Assembly: GCA_005789375.1 (NCBI GenBank)
Contig: SXXZ01000299.1
Coordinates: 1-9,738 of the forward strand
From: Verrucomicrobiales bacterium
GTDB taxonomy: Bacteria; Verrucomicrobiota; Verrucomicrobiae; Limisphaerales; UBA9464
Direction: 5' to 3'
DNA length: 9,738 bases
Shown: positions 1 through 7,457 of the stretch, one piece after another
Position numbering within the stretch: position 1 is the stretch's first letter
Layout of the letters: every line of letters starts with the position of its first letter
The notes under the pieces: model-generated
Seen by the model: the letters and a program-made list of their open reading frames with translations, nothing else
Told to the model about the DNA's origin: nothing
Database searches by the model: none
Position numbers and translations under genes: made by a program

Positions 1-163
1 CTTTACGCCAAGCGATCTGACCGTAGTCGCCGCCGCCGCCCTCTTTGTAAACCTGGCGGACGAAGTACTTCTTGCCGGCAGTCAACGTGACAGGCTCGGA
101 AGTCCGAGGATTATTAGGCTCGATGAAGAAATTGCAGCAACCCGTCTCCTCGGCGACCTGGGC
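1..163 (-). pseudogene. Continuation of the LamG/PA14 gene past its premature TGA; runs off the window
   Basis: The frame immediately after the TGA at 164-166 is open for 54 codons down to the window edge. It encodes the second half of the PA14-like domain, beginning AQVAEETGCCNFF and ending GGGGDYGQIAWRK. Against the aligned stretch of the intact paralogue, 44 of 54 residues are identical. Nineteen further codons differ silently, which is the pattern of protein-level constraint. By analogy with the paralogue, further Ig-like and CBM-like domains may follow beyond the window. This stretch has no start of its own that I can support, so I read it as the 3' part of the same gene. Confidence 0.75.
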
Positions 164-1645
164 TCAATTGGCCTCCTTGTCGTCGGAGCTGATGAAGAAC
201 TGCGAGGCGTCATCGGAGTAGATGAAGAAGCGGTAGCTGCCGCTCTCGGTGGGGGTCAAGTAACCTTCCATCGACGCACCGTAGTTTTCGTTCGCGTCGC
301 TGGGCAGGGCATCCCGGCTGTTGAACGCGAAGACCGCCTTGATGTAGTCCGGCGTCGCGGGCCAGCGAGGGTCCTGGTAAAGGTTATCCACCGGAGTACC
401 GCTGATGGCGCCCCAGAACGAGAACTTCAGGACGCCGTCCTTGACGTTAATGAATGAGTAGAACGAGGCCTTGCTGTTGGCTACGACCGCATTCTTGGAA
501 GTGTCGACCACGTTGTTGACCGTGACGGTGTAGGCAACGGCGCCCGGGGTCTGGGCGGCGGTGGTCAAGGTCACCACGTTTTTCTTCACGGACGCCGCGG
601 TGACCGCGAGGTTCGGGCTGAGGACGTAGTTGGCCAAGGTGGCGGCGGAACCGGCTTCGAGGGCTTCGGAGAAGGTCAGGGTGACCGTCTTGAAGTCGCC
701 CGAAGTGGCTGCCGAGACAAGCACCGGCTTGGTCACGTCAACCGGGTCGGTACCAGCAACAAACTCTTGCAAGTTGGTAGCGCCGTCCTTGTCGAAGTCC
801 TTGGCAGCATCCGATGCATCGTTGGGATTGAAGCCATTGGATGCCTCAAAATCATCGGGCATGCCGTCTTTGTCCGTGTCCACCGGACCGGATCCCAAGA
901 GGCTGCTCAAAGAAGCTCCCGCACCCTTGCTGTAGAGAGCGCCGATTTCTTTTTCGTTCAGCGGTCGGTCCCAAATGGCGATATCATCAACCAAACCATT
1001 CCAGAAGCGGCCATTGGCGTCCGGATTATCACCGATCATCATCCGCTTGCCATTGGCCGCAAGATTCGGCGCGCCGGCAAAGGAGGTCGCTTGGACACCG
1101 TCGATGTACAACGCGGTACCGAAGTTGACGGCGTTCAAATCGGAGATGGCTGCGAAATGATGCCAGTTCTCGTCATTGACTGGATCAGCCATGGCCGGAC
1201 CTTCACCGGTACCACCAGCATGAGCGAAGCCTGGCTCACCGCCGCGACGATGAATACGCCAACTGCTGCCCTCACCCTTGGCAACCAACGCCTGCCAAGA
1301 CTTGTCGAACGCTCCCACTTTGAACCAACCGGCGACGGTCATGGACCCACCCTGAAAGGCGAGGTCGTCGGGTTCGCCACCGGTGATTTCAACCCGTTGG
1401 TCGACACCGTCGAGCTGCAGGGCTTGACCGAACCCCGCCTTACCCGGCGTGAAGGCGATCGCTGAGCTGCCGCTTTCCGTGCCATCAAAGATTCCAGCGG
1501 TGTCTTTGAAGTTTTTGGCGTCGAAATTCCAGTAAGCCTTCAGGCCGGATTTTAGGTCGACGGTTTGCGCCAACAAATTCGTGCCTGCCGTTGGCAGGAA
1601 CGAGGCTAGGCCAAGTAAAAAGGCCCGATTCAGTGTATTTCTCAT
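164..1645 (-). CDS. Exported LamG / Ca-repeat / Ig-like / PA14 protein, cut short by an in-frame TGA
   Basis: Predicted secreted surface protein of 493 residues up to the first stop. Residues 1-27 form a signal peptide (basic start MRNTLNR, a hydrophobic stretch, then a likely cleavage near LLAQ). About 30-245 is a LamG-like jelly-roll domain (WNFD, GWFKVG, WHHFAA, ALYIDGV and VDDIAIWDRPL are family-like signatures). About 256-303 is an Asp-rich Ca-binding segment (DTDKDGMPDDFE and DFDKDGATNLQEF). About 304-398 is a bacterial Ig-like domain of the TFSE type. From about 404 comes the first half of a PA14-like domain (SGSYRFFIYSDDASQFF). ATG at 1645 is chosen because the signal peptide begins there; no clear Shine-Dalgarno precedes it. 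The TGA at 164-166 falls in mid-PA14, where the intact paralogue at 7515-9738 has Leu, and homology continues in the same frame to the window edge. The product is therefore probably truncated and the gene probably a pseudogene, unless the TGA is an error or is read through. The LamG and PA14 calls suggest carbohydrate or surface binding; the ligand is unknown. Confidence 0.85.
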   Translation of the reverse strand: MRNTLNRAFLLGLASFLPTAGTNLLAQTVDLKSGLKAYWNFDAKNFKDTAGIFDGTESGSSAIAFTPGKAGFGQALQLDGVDQRVEITGGEPDDLAFQGGSMTVAGWFKVGAFDKSWQALVAKGEGSSWRIHRRGGEPGFAHAGGTGEGPAMADPVNDENWHHFAAISDLNAVNFGTALYIDGVQATSFAGAPNLAANGKRMMIGDNPDANGRFWNGLVDDIAIWDRPLNEKEIGALYSKGAGASLSSLLGSGPVDTDKDGMPDDFEASNGFNPNDASDAAKDFDKDGATNLQEFVAGTDPVDVTKPVLVSAATSGDFKTVTLTFSEALEAGSAATLANYVLSPNLAVTAASVKKNVVTLTTAAQTPGAVAYTVTVNNVVDTSKNAVVANSKASFYSFINVKDGVLKFSFWGAISGTPVDNLYQDPRWPATPDYIKAVFAFNSRDALPSDANENYGASMEGYLTPTESGSYRFFIYSDDASQFFISSDDKEAN

Positions 1646-1740
1646 TAGGTAGGAGATGTATTAGTTACGGAACCGCCACTGAATCGACACAAAAGCAACA
1701 AGGCAAGTAAACTCGTTACAGGATTTTTACGCGCGAAACC

Positions 1741-1755
1741 GACCTCCAAGAGGTC
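1741..1755. repeat. Perfect inverted repeat GACCTC-CAA-GAGGTC
   Basis: A 6-base perfect dyad with a 3-base spacer lies about 100 bases upstream of the ATG of the LamG/PA14 gene. Its size and place would suit a small operator half-site pair or a short RNA hairpin in a leader. There is no U-tract next to it, so it is not a classical terminator. A dyad of this length can occur by chance, and its function is unknown. Confidence 0.35.
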
Positions 1756-1803
1756 AGCACTTCGCAGCGCTAAAACAGTCAACTAAACGGTGGAACCCTT
1801 AGA

Positions 1804-1825
1804 GGTTGAATCTGAAATTCCAACC
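1804..1825 (-). repeat. Imperfect inverted repeat, possible RNA hairpin
   Basis: On the minus strand GGTTG at one end pairs with CAACC at the other. One G-T and one A-T pair extend this to a 7-pair stem with an 8-base loop. It lies between the 3' end of the large propeller gene and the next LamG/PA14 gene. No run of U follows, so if it acts at all it is more likely a 3'-end-stabilising or leader structure than an intrinsic terminator. Confidence 0.25.
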
Positions 1826-2004
1826 GCGTCAATCCCCAATACCGCTTGAATCTTTATCAAAAGGTAACAACGGGCAGCCCCCCTGCGCTGGACCTTCACA
1901 GGCAACTCCGACGCTCAGAGATATTTCCGCCTGCGACTCCGTCTGCGCTGATGAGTTCCCGCCCGGCTGGGTTCGAGACTCCTCTAACAGCATAAGGCTT
2001 TTTG

Positions 2005-5000
2005 TTAGCGCACCACAGTGAGCACTGCCGAGGCACCCTCACGCCGCACCCGAACCTCACGAGCATTCTTAGGCAGGGCACTCTCGGTTGAAAGCCCTCC
2101 CGGCCAAAGGACCTTCAGAATCGCTGGGGCTTCAGTCGATGCCAGTACCAGTGCGGCCGAATCCTGCGACCCATAGCCGCCACCCGCATGGATTTCCCGC
2201 GCCGGCCCAAAACGCCCTTCCCGGCCCCATCGCACTTGGGCACCGATCGCTGATGGATTGTCCGCACCGCCTTCCAACCGCACCTTCAACCCCGGCCGAC
2301 CTCCAGTGTTCCGAAACAGGCGCGTCGCACCCCGATTTTGACTGAGAGCCAAATCGGTCCGCCCATCGCCGTCATAATCCGCGGCGGCGACGGCTCGTTG
2401 TTCTCCCCAGACGATGACGCCCGAGCGAGTCCCGTCGAGGGGGCGGAAGGACCCATCCCCATGGCCCATCAGGATCAACCCTCGCCCCGCATCGAACCGG
2501 GAGGTCTCTGGCTCCACGCCAAAGAAATTCTGAGCCAGGGCCAGATCCTCTCGACCATCGCCATCGAAATCGGCCACCGCGACCCCGAACACCGGAGCCA
2601 TCTGGGCTTCGATGGGCAGAGGCCGACGCTCAAAACGACCACCTCGGTTCAATAGCACCATCGAGTCGCCGGTGGATGCTTCGCGGCGGCGGAAATCCGC
2701 AGCCCGGGAGCCAAGGATGTCGTCAATGGAAGCCTGACCATAGGCGCGGAACGTGGGCAGACGCTCCGAGAGACCGGGGAATGATCGCCCCACGGTCTCG
2801 GCATCCCGCCACGGCAGCCATTTCTGACTACCATCATGCCCAAAGGCCTCGAGCAGTTCCAGCCGACCGTCGCCGTCGGCCTCTCCGTAATACACCCGAG
2901 CGGGCCGGGCCAAGTAGTCTTGCCAACGGGAATTACGCCCGAGATTGCCGAGCACCAAATCCATGCGCCCGTCCCCATCGCAGTCGACGGATTGGACCGA
3001 GTTCCACCAACCGCTCAGACCCTCGAGTCCCCACTCGCGGGTCCGATCTACCGGAACCCCTTGGACCCAAGCGTACACTTTCGGACTCCCCCAATCGCAG
3101 GCCAGCACCAACTCCGAGTTCCCATCCCCATCGAGATCCGTGAACACGGCCCCACTGACCAAGCCTACCGAACGGAACACCTCATTGGCGGCCGGGTGGG
3201 CTTTCCATCGGTCACCTTCACGGACCCAAAGCGCCGAGTCTGCCGCCTCGGGATAACGCCCCGGAATGCACCGTCCACCGACAAAGAGAACGAGGCTCCC
3301 AACTCCTCCCACCGCACCGGCGACAACGGGTCCTGACGATGCCACCGCTTCCGGCAGGAGCGGTTCCGAATCTGGGGCGCCGATGACCCGAACGCGGGCG
3401 CGGGGCCGCTGCGATCCCGGATCCTCCTGAGAAGCAATTCCGACCACCACCTCCCGCCGACCACCTCCTAGGTTGAGCCCGACGATGCCAGTCGTGTCCA
3501 AGGGCGACGGCAATGCCAAAACCGAATCCGCCTGTCGGGTCAATCCACCCCGACCGTCCCCGTGGAAAACGGCCGGCATTCCTCCGGCTCCACTTCCCAC
3601 CAACAAGTCTTCAGCTCCGTCGCCATTGAGATCGAACCAGGCCAGTGCCGGACCCAACTCGCTCAACTTGCGCGACAAGAGCGGCTGGAGCTGGAAATCG
3701 TCGAAGGGAGGATCCTCATGGACATGGGCCAACACGGCGCTGGCATCGGTGAAGAGACTTTGGATGGATTCGAGCTTCGGAGTCGGAACCGACCCGGCTG
3801 AAGCGGATGAAGCGGCCTCATCGACTTCGTACAGACAATCCGCTTCGAGCCCTTCGATGCGGGAAAATCTTCCCGAGCGCCAATGCACTTCCAGCGTCAT
3901 GGATCCGGTGGGCGCCGCTGCGAAAACCCGCAGGCCTTGGTCACACGAAAGATATCGACCCCCACTCATCATCTCCTGGCTTTGCAATGGCACTCGCCCG
4001 CCCAACAAACGGATTCGCGCGCCGATGCCCCCGGTGTTCGGTGCAAGGCCACGCAACCGCACCGCGACCCGAGGCGCAGTGCTGATGTTTTCATGGATCT
4101 CGGCCGGCCCTTGCAGCCGGTTCACCACCAAATCGAAGTCGCCATCCTGATCGAGATCGGCCAAGGCCATGCCGTGCCGAATGGCCGGCAGGGACAATCC
4201 CCAGGCCCCCGCCATGTTCTGGAAGGTCAAATCACCGCGATTGCGGAACACGGCCATCGGCGTCTCCAGACGAGGGAAGCGGCGCAGGTTTTCCACGGCA
4301 TCGCCCGAGGCGTCACGACCGTTGGCTCCGCGCACCGCCCGGAGGAGGTCGGCATCCAGCACGTCATGGTCATTGCCCGTGCCCACGATGAGGTCCTCGA
4401 ACCCATCCAAATCCACGTCCACAAAGATCGGGCACCAAGACCAATCGGTGGCACTAATTCCCGCCATTTGCGCGATCTCCGCATAGGTGCCATCGCCACG
4501 GCCCAAGAAGAGGGTGTTGCGCGACATCTCCGGTCGGAACGCAGGATCATGCGTCGGCCAGTCGAAAGCGGTGAGGTGATTAGCGCGCTGACGCTGGCGG
4601 GCCTCCGGATCGGCCGAGAGCATGTCCACCACCACGAAGTCGTCGATACCATCGCGGTTGATGTCGGCGAAATCCACCCCCATGGAGGACATGGAAATCT
4701 GCCGGATGGCCTCGGGCATGACGGCCTGAAAACCCTTGCTGCCGGTGTTGCGCCAGAAGGCATCCCGCGAAAGCAGGAAGTCATTGCAAACATAAATTTC
4801 CGGCTGCAAATCCCCGTCGAGATCACGGAAAGCCACACTGAGACCCCAATCATGCGGGGCCTCCGTGAGGGCTTGGCCTCGGGCATCCATAAACGCTCCC
4901 GCCGTCCAAGAAATCGGGCCGAAGACGCCCCCTCCCTTGTTGCGATAGAGGACATCCACTTCCCCACGCTCGTTGACCATGACGCCGCCCCCACGGACCC

Positions 5001-5778
5001 GCGTGGCTCCAAACCGCGAAGACGGAACCGCGACGGGTTTTCCGTCCACGACCCGCAGGGACGGCTTGGCCCCATCGAATCCATCCCGATAAGTCGTCGT
5101 GCGGTAATTGGTTACATAAACTTCCGGGAGACCGTCCCCGGTGATGTCGGCCGCGGCCATGGAAGTCGCTCCCAGACGCCGAGCAAAACCGCTGTTGGTC
5201 GACTCCGTGAATCGGCCCAACGCGTCGTTGAGAAACAAGCGCGTGCCGCCGCCCAAAGCATTCACCAGCAGGTCCAAATCGCGGTCTCCATCCACATCCA
5301 CCAAAAGGCATCCGGAGGATCGCTGACCCGAGCAATCCACTCCGGCTGTTTTCGATGCTTCCTCGAAGCGCCATCCACCGCGGTTGAGGTACAACGCATT
5401 CGTACCCTCCAGGCTGCACAAGTAGAGGTCCGGCAGGCCGTCGCCATCGACGTCGCCCAACGCCACGCCCGAGCCATTTTCGAGGATGCGGTTCCGGGCC
5501 GCTGAAGCTTCCTCGAGGCGGTTGGTGAACTGAATGCCGGAGCGACCCGATTCCACCGCACGAAAGCCCGCACCGACTCCACCACCTGAAGCGCCGCGCA
5601 CCGGCAGACGCCATCGCCGAAAACCCGGACCTGGCTGGCCCGCTTCCGCACTCGATGGAACCGACGCTTTTTCCGCCAAAACCAAGGGGATGATGAGCAC
5701 GTCCGCTAACCCGAGAAATAGTAGCCGGGGCGCTGCCAACAATAGGGCATACGCACCGGTGGCCAAAGCACGCCTCAT
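2005..5778 (-). CDS. Giant exported FG-GAP/VCBS-repeat protein with two ASPIC/UnbV domains (CRTAC1-like)
   Basis: A 1257-residue protein in two similar halves. After a hydrophobic N-terminus (about residues 6-35; signal peptide or anchor, cleavage site unclear), the first half carries seven Asp-rich Ca-binding FG-GAP/VCBS motifs near residues 109, 161, 211, 319, 372, 454 and 541 (for example DVDGDGLPDLY). It ends in an ASPIC/UnbV domain at about 570-654 (GGIGARIRLLGG, then HWRSGRFSRIEGL). The second half has six motifs near 716, 881, 932, 966, 1070 and 1134 and a second UnbV domain at about 1163-1245 (SAIGAQVRWG, then VLWPGGLSTE). Such proteins fold as beta-propellers and resemble the CRTAC1 family; their biochemical role is mostly unknown. 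The ATG at 5778 is preferred over a longer in-frame start at 5841: it overlaps the preceding gene's stop as ATGA, an AAAGGGT sequence lies just upstream, and the hydrophobic segment then sits at the N-terminus. An envelope or surface location is likely. The family call is firm, the function is not. Confidence 0.92.
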   Translation of the reverse strand: MRRALATGAYALLLAAPRLLFLGLADVLIIPLVLAEKASVPSSAEAGQPGPGFRRWRLPVRGASGGGVGAGFRAVESGRSGIQFTNRLEEASAARNRILENGSGVALGDVDGDGLPDLYLCSLEGTNALYLNRGGWRFEEASKTAGVDCSGQRSSGCLLVDVDGDRDLDLLVNALGGGTRLFLNDALGRFTESTNSGFARRLGATSMAAADITGDGLPEVYVTNYRTTTYRDGFDGAKPSLRVVDGKPVAVPSSRFGATRVRGGGVMVNERGEVDVLYRNKGGGVFGPISWTAGAFMDARGQALTEAPHDWGLSVAFRDLDGDLQPEIYVCNDFLLSRDAFWRNTGSKGFQAVMPEAIRQISMSSMGVDFADINRDGIDDFVVVDMLSADPEARQRQRANHLTAFDWPTHDPAFRPEMSRNTLFLGRGDGTYAEIAQMAGISATDWSWCPIFVDVDLDGFEDLIVGTGNDHDVLDADLLRAVRGANGRDASGDAVENLRRFPRLETPMAVFRNRGDLTFQNMAGAWGLSLPAIRHGMALADLDQDGDFDLVVNRLQGPAEIHENISTAPRVAVRLRGLAPNTGGIGARIRLLGGRVPLQSQEMMSGGRYLSCDQGLRVFAAAPTGSMTLEVHWRSGRFSRIEGLEADCLYEVDEAASSASAGSVPTPKLESIQSLFTDASAVLAHVHEDPPFDDFQLQPLLSRKLSELGPALAWFDLNGDGAEDLLVGSGAGGMPAVFHGDGRGGLTRQADSVLALPSPLDTTGIVGLNLGGGRREVVVGIASQEDPGSQRPRARVRVIGAPDSEPLLPEAVASSGPVVAGAVGGVGSLVLFVGGRCIPGRYPEAADSALWVREGDRWKAHPAANEVFRSVGLVSGAVFTDLDGDGNSELVLACDWGSPKVYAWVQGVPVDRTREWGLEGLSGWWNSVQSVDCDGDGRMDLVLGNLGRNSRWQDYLARPARVYYGEADGDGRLELLEAFGHDGSQKWLPWRDAETVGRSFPGLSERLPTFRAYGQASIDDILGSRAADFRRREASTGDSMVLLNRGGRFERRPLPIEAQMAPVFGVAVADFDGDGREDLALAQNFFGVEPETSRFDAGRGLILMGHGDGSFRPLDGTRSGVIVWGEQRAVAAADYDGDGRTDLALSQNRGATRLFRNTGGRPGLKVRLEGGADNPSAIGAQVRWGREGRFGPAREIHAGGGYGSQDSAALVLASTEAPAILKVLWPGGLSTESALPKNAREVRVRREGASAVLTVVR

Positions 5779-5787
5779 GGACCCTTT
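5775..5787 (-). promoter_or_regulatory. ATGA stop/start overlap with weak ribosome binding site
   Basis: The TGA of the haem/FG-GAP gene (5777-5775) shares two bases with the ATG of the double-UnbV gene (5778-5776). On the minus strand AAAGGGT lies three bases before the ATG, a modest Shine-Dalgarno-like match. This arrangement usually means translational coupling, with the same ribosomes re-initiating, and fixes the start of the downstream gene. It also shows that TGA is used as an ordinary stop in this genome. Confidence 0.75.
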
Positions 5788-7397
5788 CGATCTACGGTGG
5801 TGTTGCGCAAGATCATGAAGGGGATGCGATCGCGCTCCCAATTGGCCTTGAGGGGGTCAGGTACCGGACTGGGCCCATGAATGTGGGATCCGAGGACCAA
5901 GTCTTCATCGCCGTCGCCATCCAAATCGCCGCAGTCGAGAGTGAGCCATCGACCTGCCAGGCTTTCCTTGAAGGTGGCGGCTGCGAACCGGAAATTGCCG
6001 CCGTTCTCCAGGCAAACGAACCCTTCTTCCGGCGACTTGGAGTAGTCGGGAAAATACGAGATGGCGACAATTTCAGGGTGACCATCTTGATCGAAATCCC
6101 GAATGAAAGCCTTGAACGCCCCGTTGAGCGGATAAAAGAAACTCTCCTTGAACGTCAGATCCGGTCGACCCATGTAAACCCGGATGCCGTGATAGCGTTT
6201 GATGGGGGAGGCATATTCTCCGTTGTCGCCATTGGTGACCACCAGGTCTGGACGTCCATCACCGTCCAAGTCGGCGACATCGAACGACGTATGCCCAAAG
6301 AGCGGAGATCGCTGGAATCCCACTTGCATGGAGAACTCCCCCGCTCCGCGGTTGAGAAAAATGAAAAAGGATTCGGTTTCCTGAGCCACCAGCACACCGA
6401 TATCCGGGCGACCATCTTGGTTGAAATCGAGAACTTGGGCAGCAATGGCTCCGGGACGATCTAGCAGCACGTGTTCAGTATATTTTCCGCCTCCCAGGTT
6501 TTCATGCCAGGAGAAGCGCCCCATCACGTTGCCAAAGGCAGAGACGATCAAATCTTCCCGGCCATCGCCATTGAGGTCTTCGAGGATCGCTTGGGTCACC
6601 CGCGGGAGGTTGGTCAAGATCGGCGCCGCGGTGGCCAGTGAACCCAAAGTGCCGTCCCAACGCCGGACATCCGCCAAAGGCCGGTCGGACGGCATAAAAC
6701 TACCGATCGAAGCCAGAAGGCCCATGCTCGATCCGAAGGAAAGGCCCACCGGCACATTGCCGATCTTTTGTGTTTGGCGCAGGGATCCGTCCGGACCCCG
6801 CAATTCCAAGGTCTTGCGCCGGGCGTCGCCGACAAACAAACGCCGATTCTGGGAATCGATCCGAACGAGGGTCGTCTCCGGCCCACCAGACTCAGCGGCG
6901 GCGGCCGGCTCGACCCGAAAGGATTTTAACCCCACCCGAATGGGCTGGGATCGCGCCTGCGGCAACGGCTTCTCCGGCGCGCTGGAGACGTAGTAATTGG
7001 TGATCGCCTTCCAGTCGGAGAGCGGAATGTAAGGCGTGGTGGCAAAGCGGCCGGAAGCCTTCAGAAGATCGGATTCAGGATGCCGATCGATGGACTGGGG
7101 CATGAATCCCAGCCGGATGGACATGCGAGGCAAGGTCTGTTCATACCAAGTGACCTTGTCGAGTTGATCGGGTTCAGGCTGAAGGTGACAACCCTGACAA
7201 TGCAATCGGGCCAAGTCACGACCCTGAGCCAAAAATTCGGACGGAGATTCGGGCGGAATGAGCGGGACGGGCTGGGCTGGCGAAGCACCCTGCGGTTGGT
7301 CCGCGGCATGACTGAAGCCCGCCACCAGAAGCAGGACAAAGAAGGAGACAGGGCGTTCCAAGCCCTTCCAAATCCAATGCGAAAACCGTGATCCCAT
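5775..7397 (-). CDS. Exported c-type haem (CxxCH) and FG-GAP/VCBS-repeat protein
   Basis: A 540-residue protein from ATG 7397. Residues 1-31 form a signal peptide: a basic start, the hydrophobic core SFFVLLLVAGF, and a type I cleavage site SHA before ADQ. A small cytochrome-c-like domain follows, with the haem-binding motif CQGCH (C67, C70, H71) and possible axial Met at 92 or 99 (PRMSIRLGFMPQ). Residues of about 200-520 hold a beta-propeller with five Asp-rich FG-GAP/VCBS motifs near 274, 324, 376, 434 and 491 (DLNGDGREDLI type). Export and CxxCH together imply haem attachment in the periplasm. Electron transfer or redox sensing is plausible, and the substrate or partner is unknown. A GTG at 7445 would add 16 residues before the signal peptide and sits only 12 bases from the terminator stem-flank, so ATG 7397 is preferred; neither start has a good Shine-Dalgarno. 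The gene is coupled to the double-UnbV gene by an ATGA overlap, which suggests they act together. Confidence 0.88.
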   Translation of the reverse strand: MGSRFSHWIWKGLERPVSFFVLLLVAGFSHAADQPQGASPAQPVPLIPPESPSEFLAQGRDLARLHCQGCHLQPEPDQLDKVTWYEQTLPRMSIRLGFMPQSIDRHPESDLLKASGRFATTPYIPLSDWKAITNYYVSSAPEKPLPQARSQPIRVGLKSFRVEPAAAAESGGPETTLVRIDSQNRRLFVGDARRKTLELRGPDGSLRQTQKIGNVPVGLSFGSSMGLLASIGSFMPSDRPLADVRRWDGTLGSLATAAPILTNLPRVTQAILEDLNGDGREDLIVSAFGNVMGRFSWHENLGGGKYTEHVLLDRPGAIAAQVLDFNQDGRPDIGVLVAQETESFFIFLNRGAGEFSMQVGFQRSPLFGHTSFDVADLDGDGRPDLVVTNGDNGEYASPIKRYHGIRVYMGRPDLTFKESFFYPLNGAFKAFIRDFDQDGHPEIVAISYFPDYSKSPEEGFVCLENGGNFRFAAATFKESLAGRWLTLDCGDLDGDGDEDLVLGSHIHGPSPVPDPLKANWERDRIPFMILRNTTVDRKGP

Positions 7398-7457
7398 GGC
7401 TGGGTTTCGTTTCACCGAATCCGTTTCGGTACCTTGGACAACCACCGACCCAAATTG

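Larger units (their letters stand above)
1646..2004. other. Non-coding intergenic region between the propeller gene and the broken LamG/PA14 gene
   Basis: These 359 bases separate the stop of the double-UnbV gene from the ATG of the LamG/PA14 gene. The promoter of the latter must lie here unless it is transcribed by read-through. No convincing -35/-10 pair with a 16-18 base spacer is visible on the minus strand; the AT-rich stretch at about 1655-1672 (minus TAACTAATACA) is the nearest -10-like sequence. No Shine-Dalgarno precedes the ATG. Two small inverted repeats lie inside (1741-1755 and 1804-1825). The short open frames here have no protein-like composition. No strong terminator follows the upstream gene. 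Confidence 0.6.

Noticed and set aside
164..166. TGA read as selenocysteine or as a reassigned sense codon
   Set aside because: The intact paralogue has Leu here, not Cys; no selenocysteine-insertion stem-loop is evident next to the codon; and TGA serves as the stop in the ATGA overlap at 5775-5778.
767..1465. 232-codon plus-strand open frame opposite the LamG domain
   Set aside because: It is antisense to a LamG-coding region with good family signatures, with no recognisable domain and no ribosome binding site.
1926..1946. Near-perfect 9-base direct repeat (TCCGCCTGC / TCCGTCTGC, 12-base period)
   Set aside because: Only two copies, with one mismatch and no further periodicity; compatible with chance, and not a CRISPR array or iteron set.
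1984..2008. CTAACA/TGTTAG inverted repeat at the end of the giant propeller gene, as a terminator
   Set aside because: Only six pairs with a 13-base loop, overlapping the stop codon, and no T-run follows on the minus strand.
3883..5505. 540-codon open frame on the plus strand opposite the giant propeller gene
   Set aside because: It lies wholly inside a gene with clear domain homology. Its product is rich in His, Arg and Ile-Glu/Asp-Ile repeats, which are the mirror of the Asp-rich FG-GAP codons. Long antisense frames are expected in G+C-rich DNA.
5877..6464. 195-codon plus-strand open frame opposite the haem/FG-GAP gene
   Set aside because: A shadow of the repeat-coding strand, with the same Ile/Val/Glu-rich mirror pattern and no domain.
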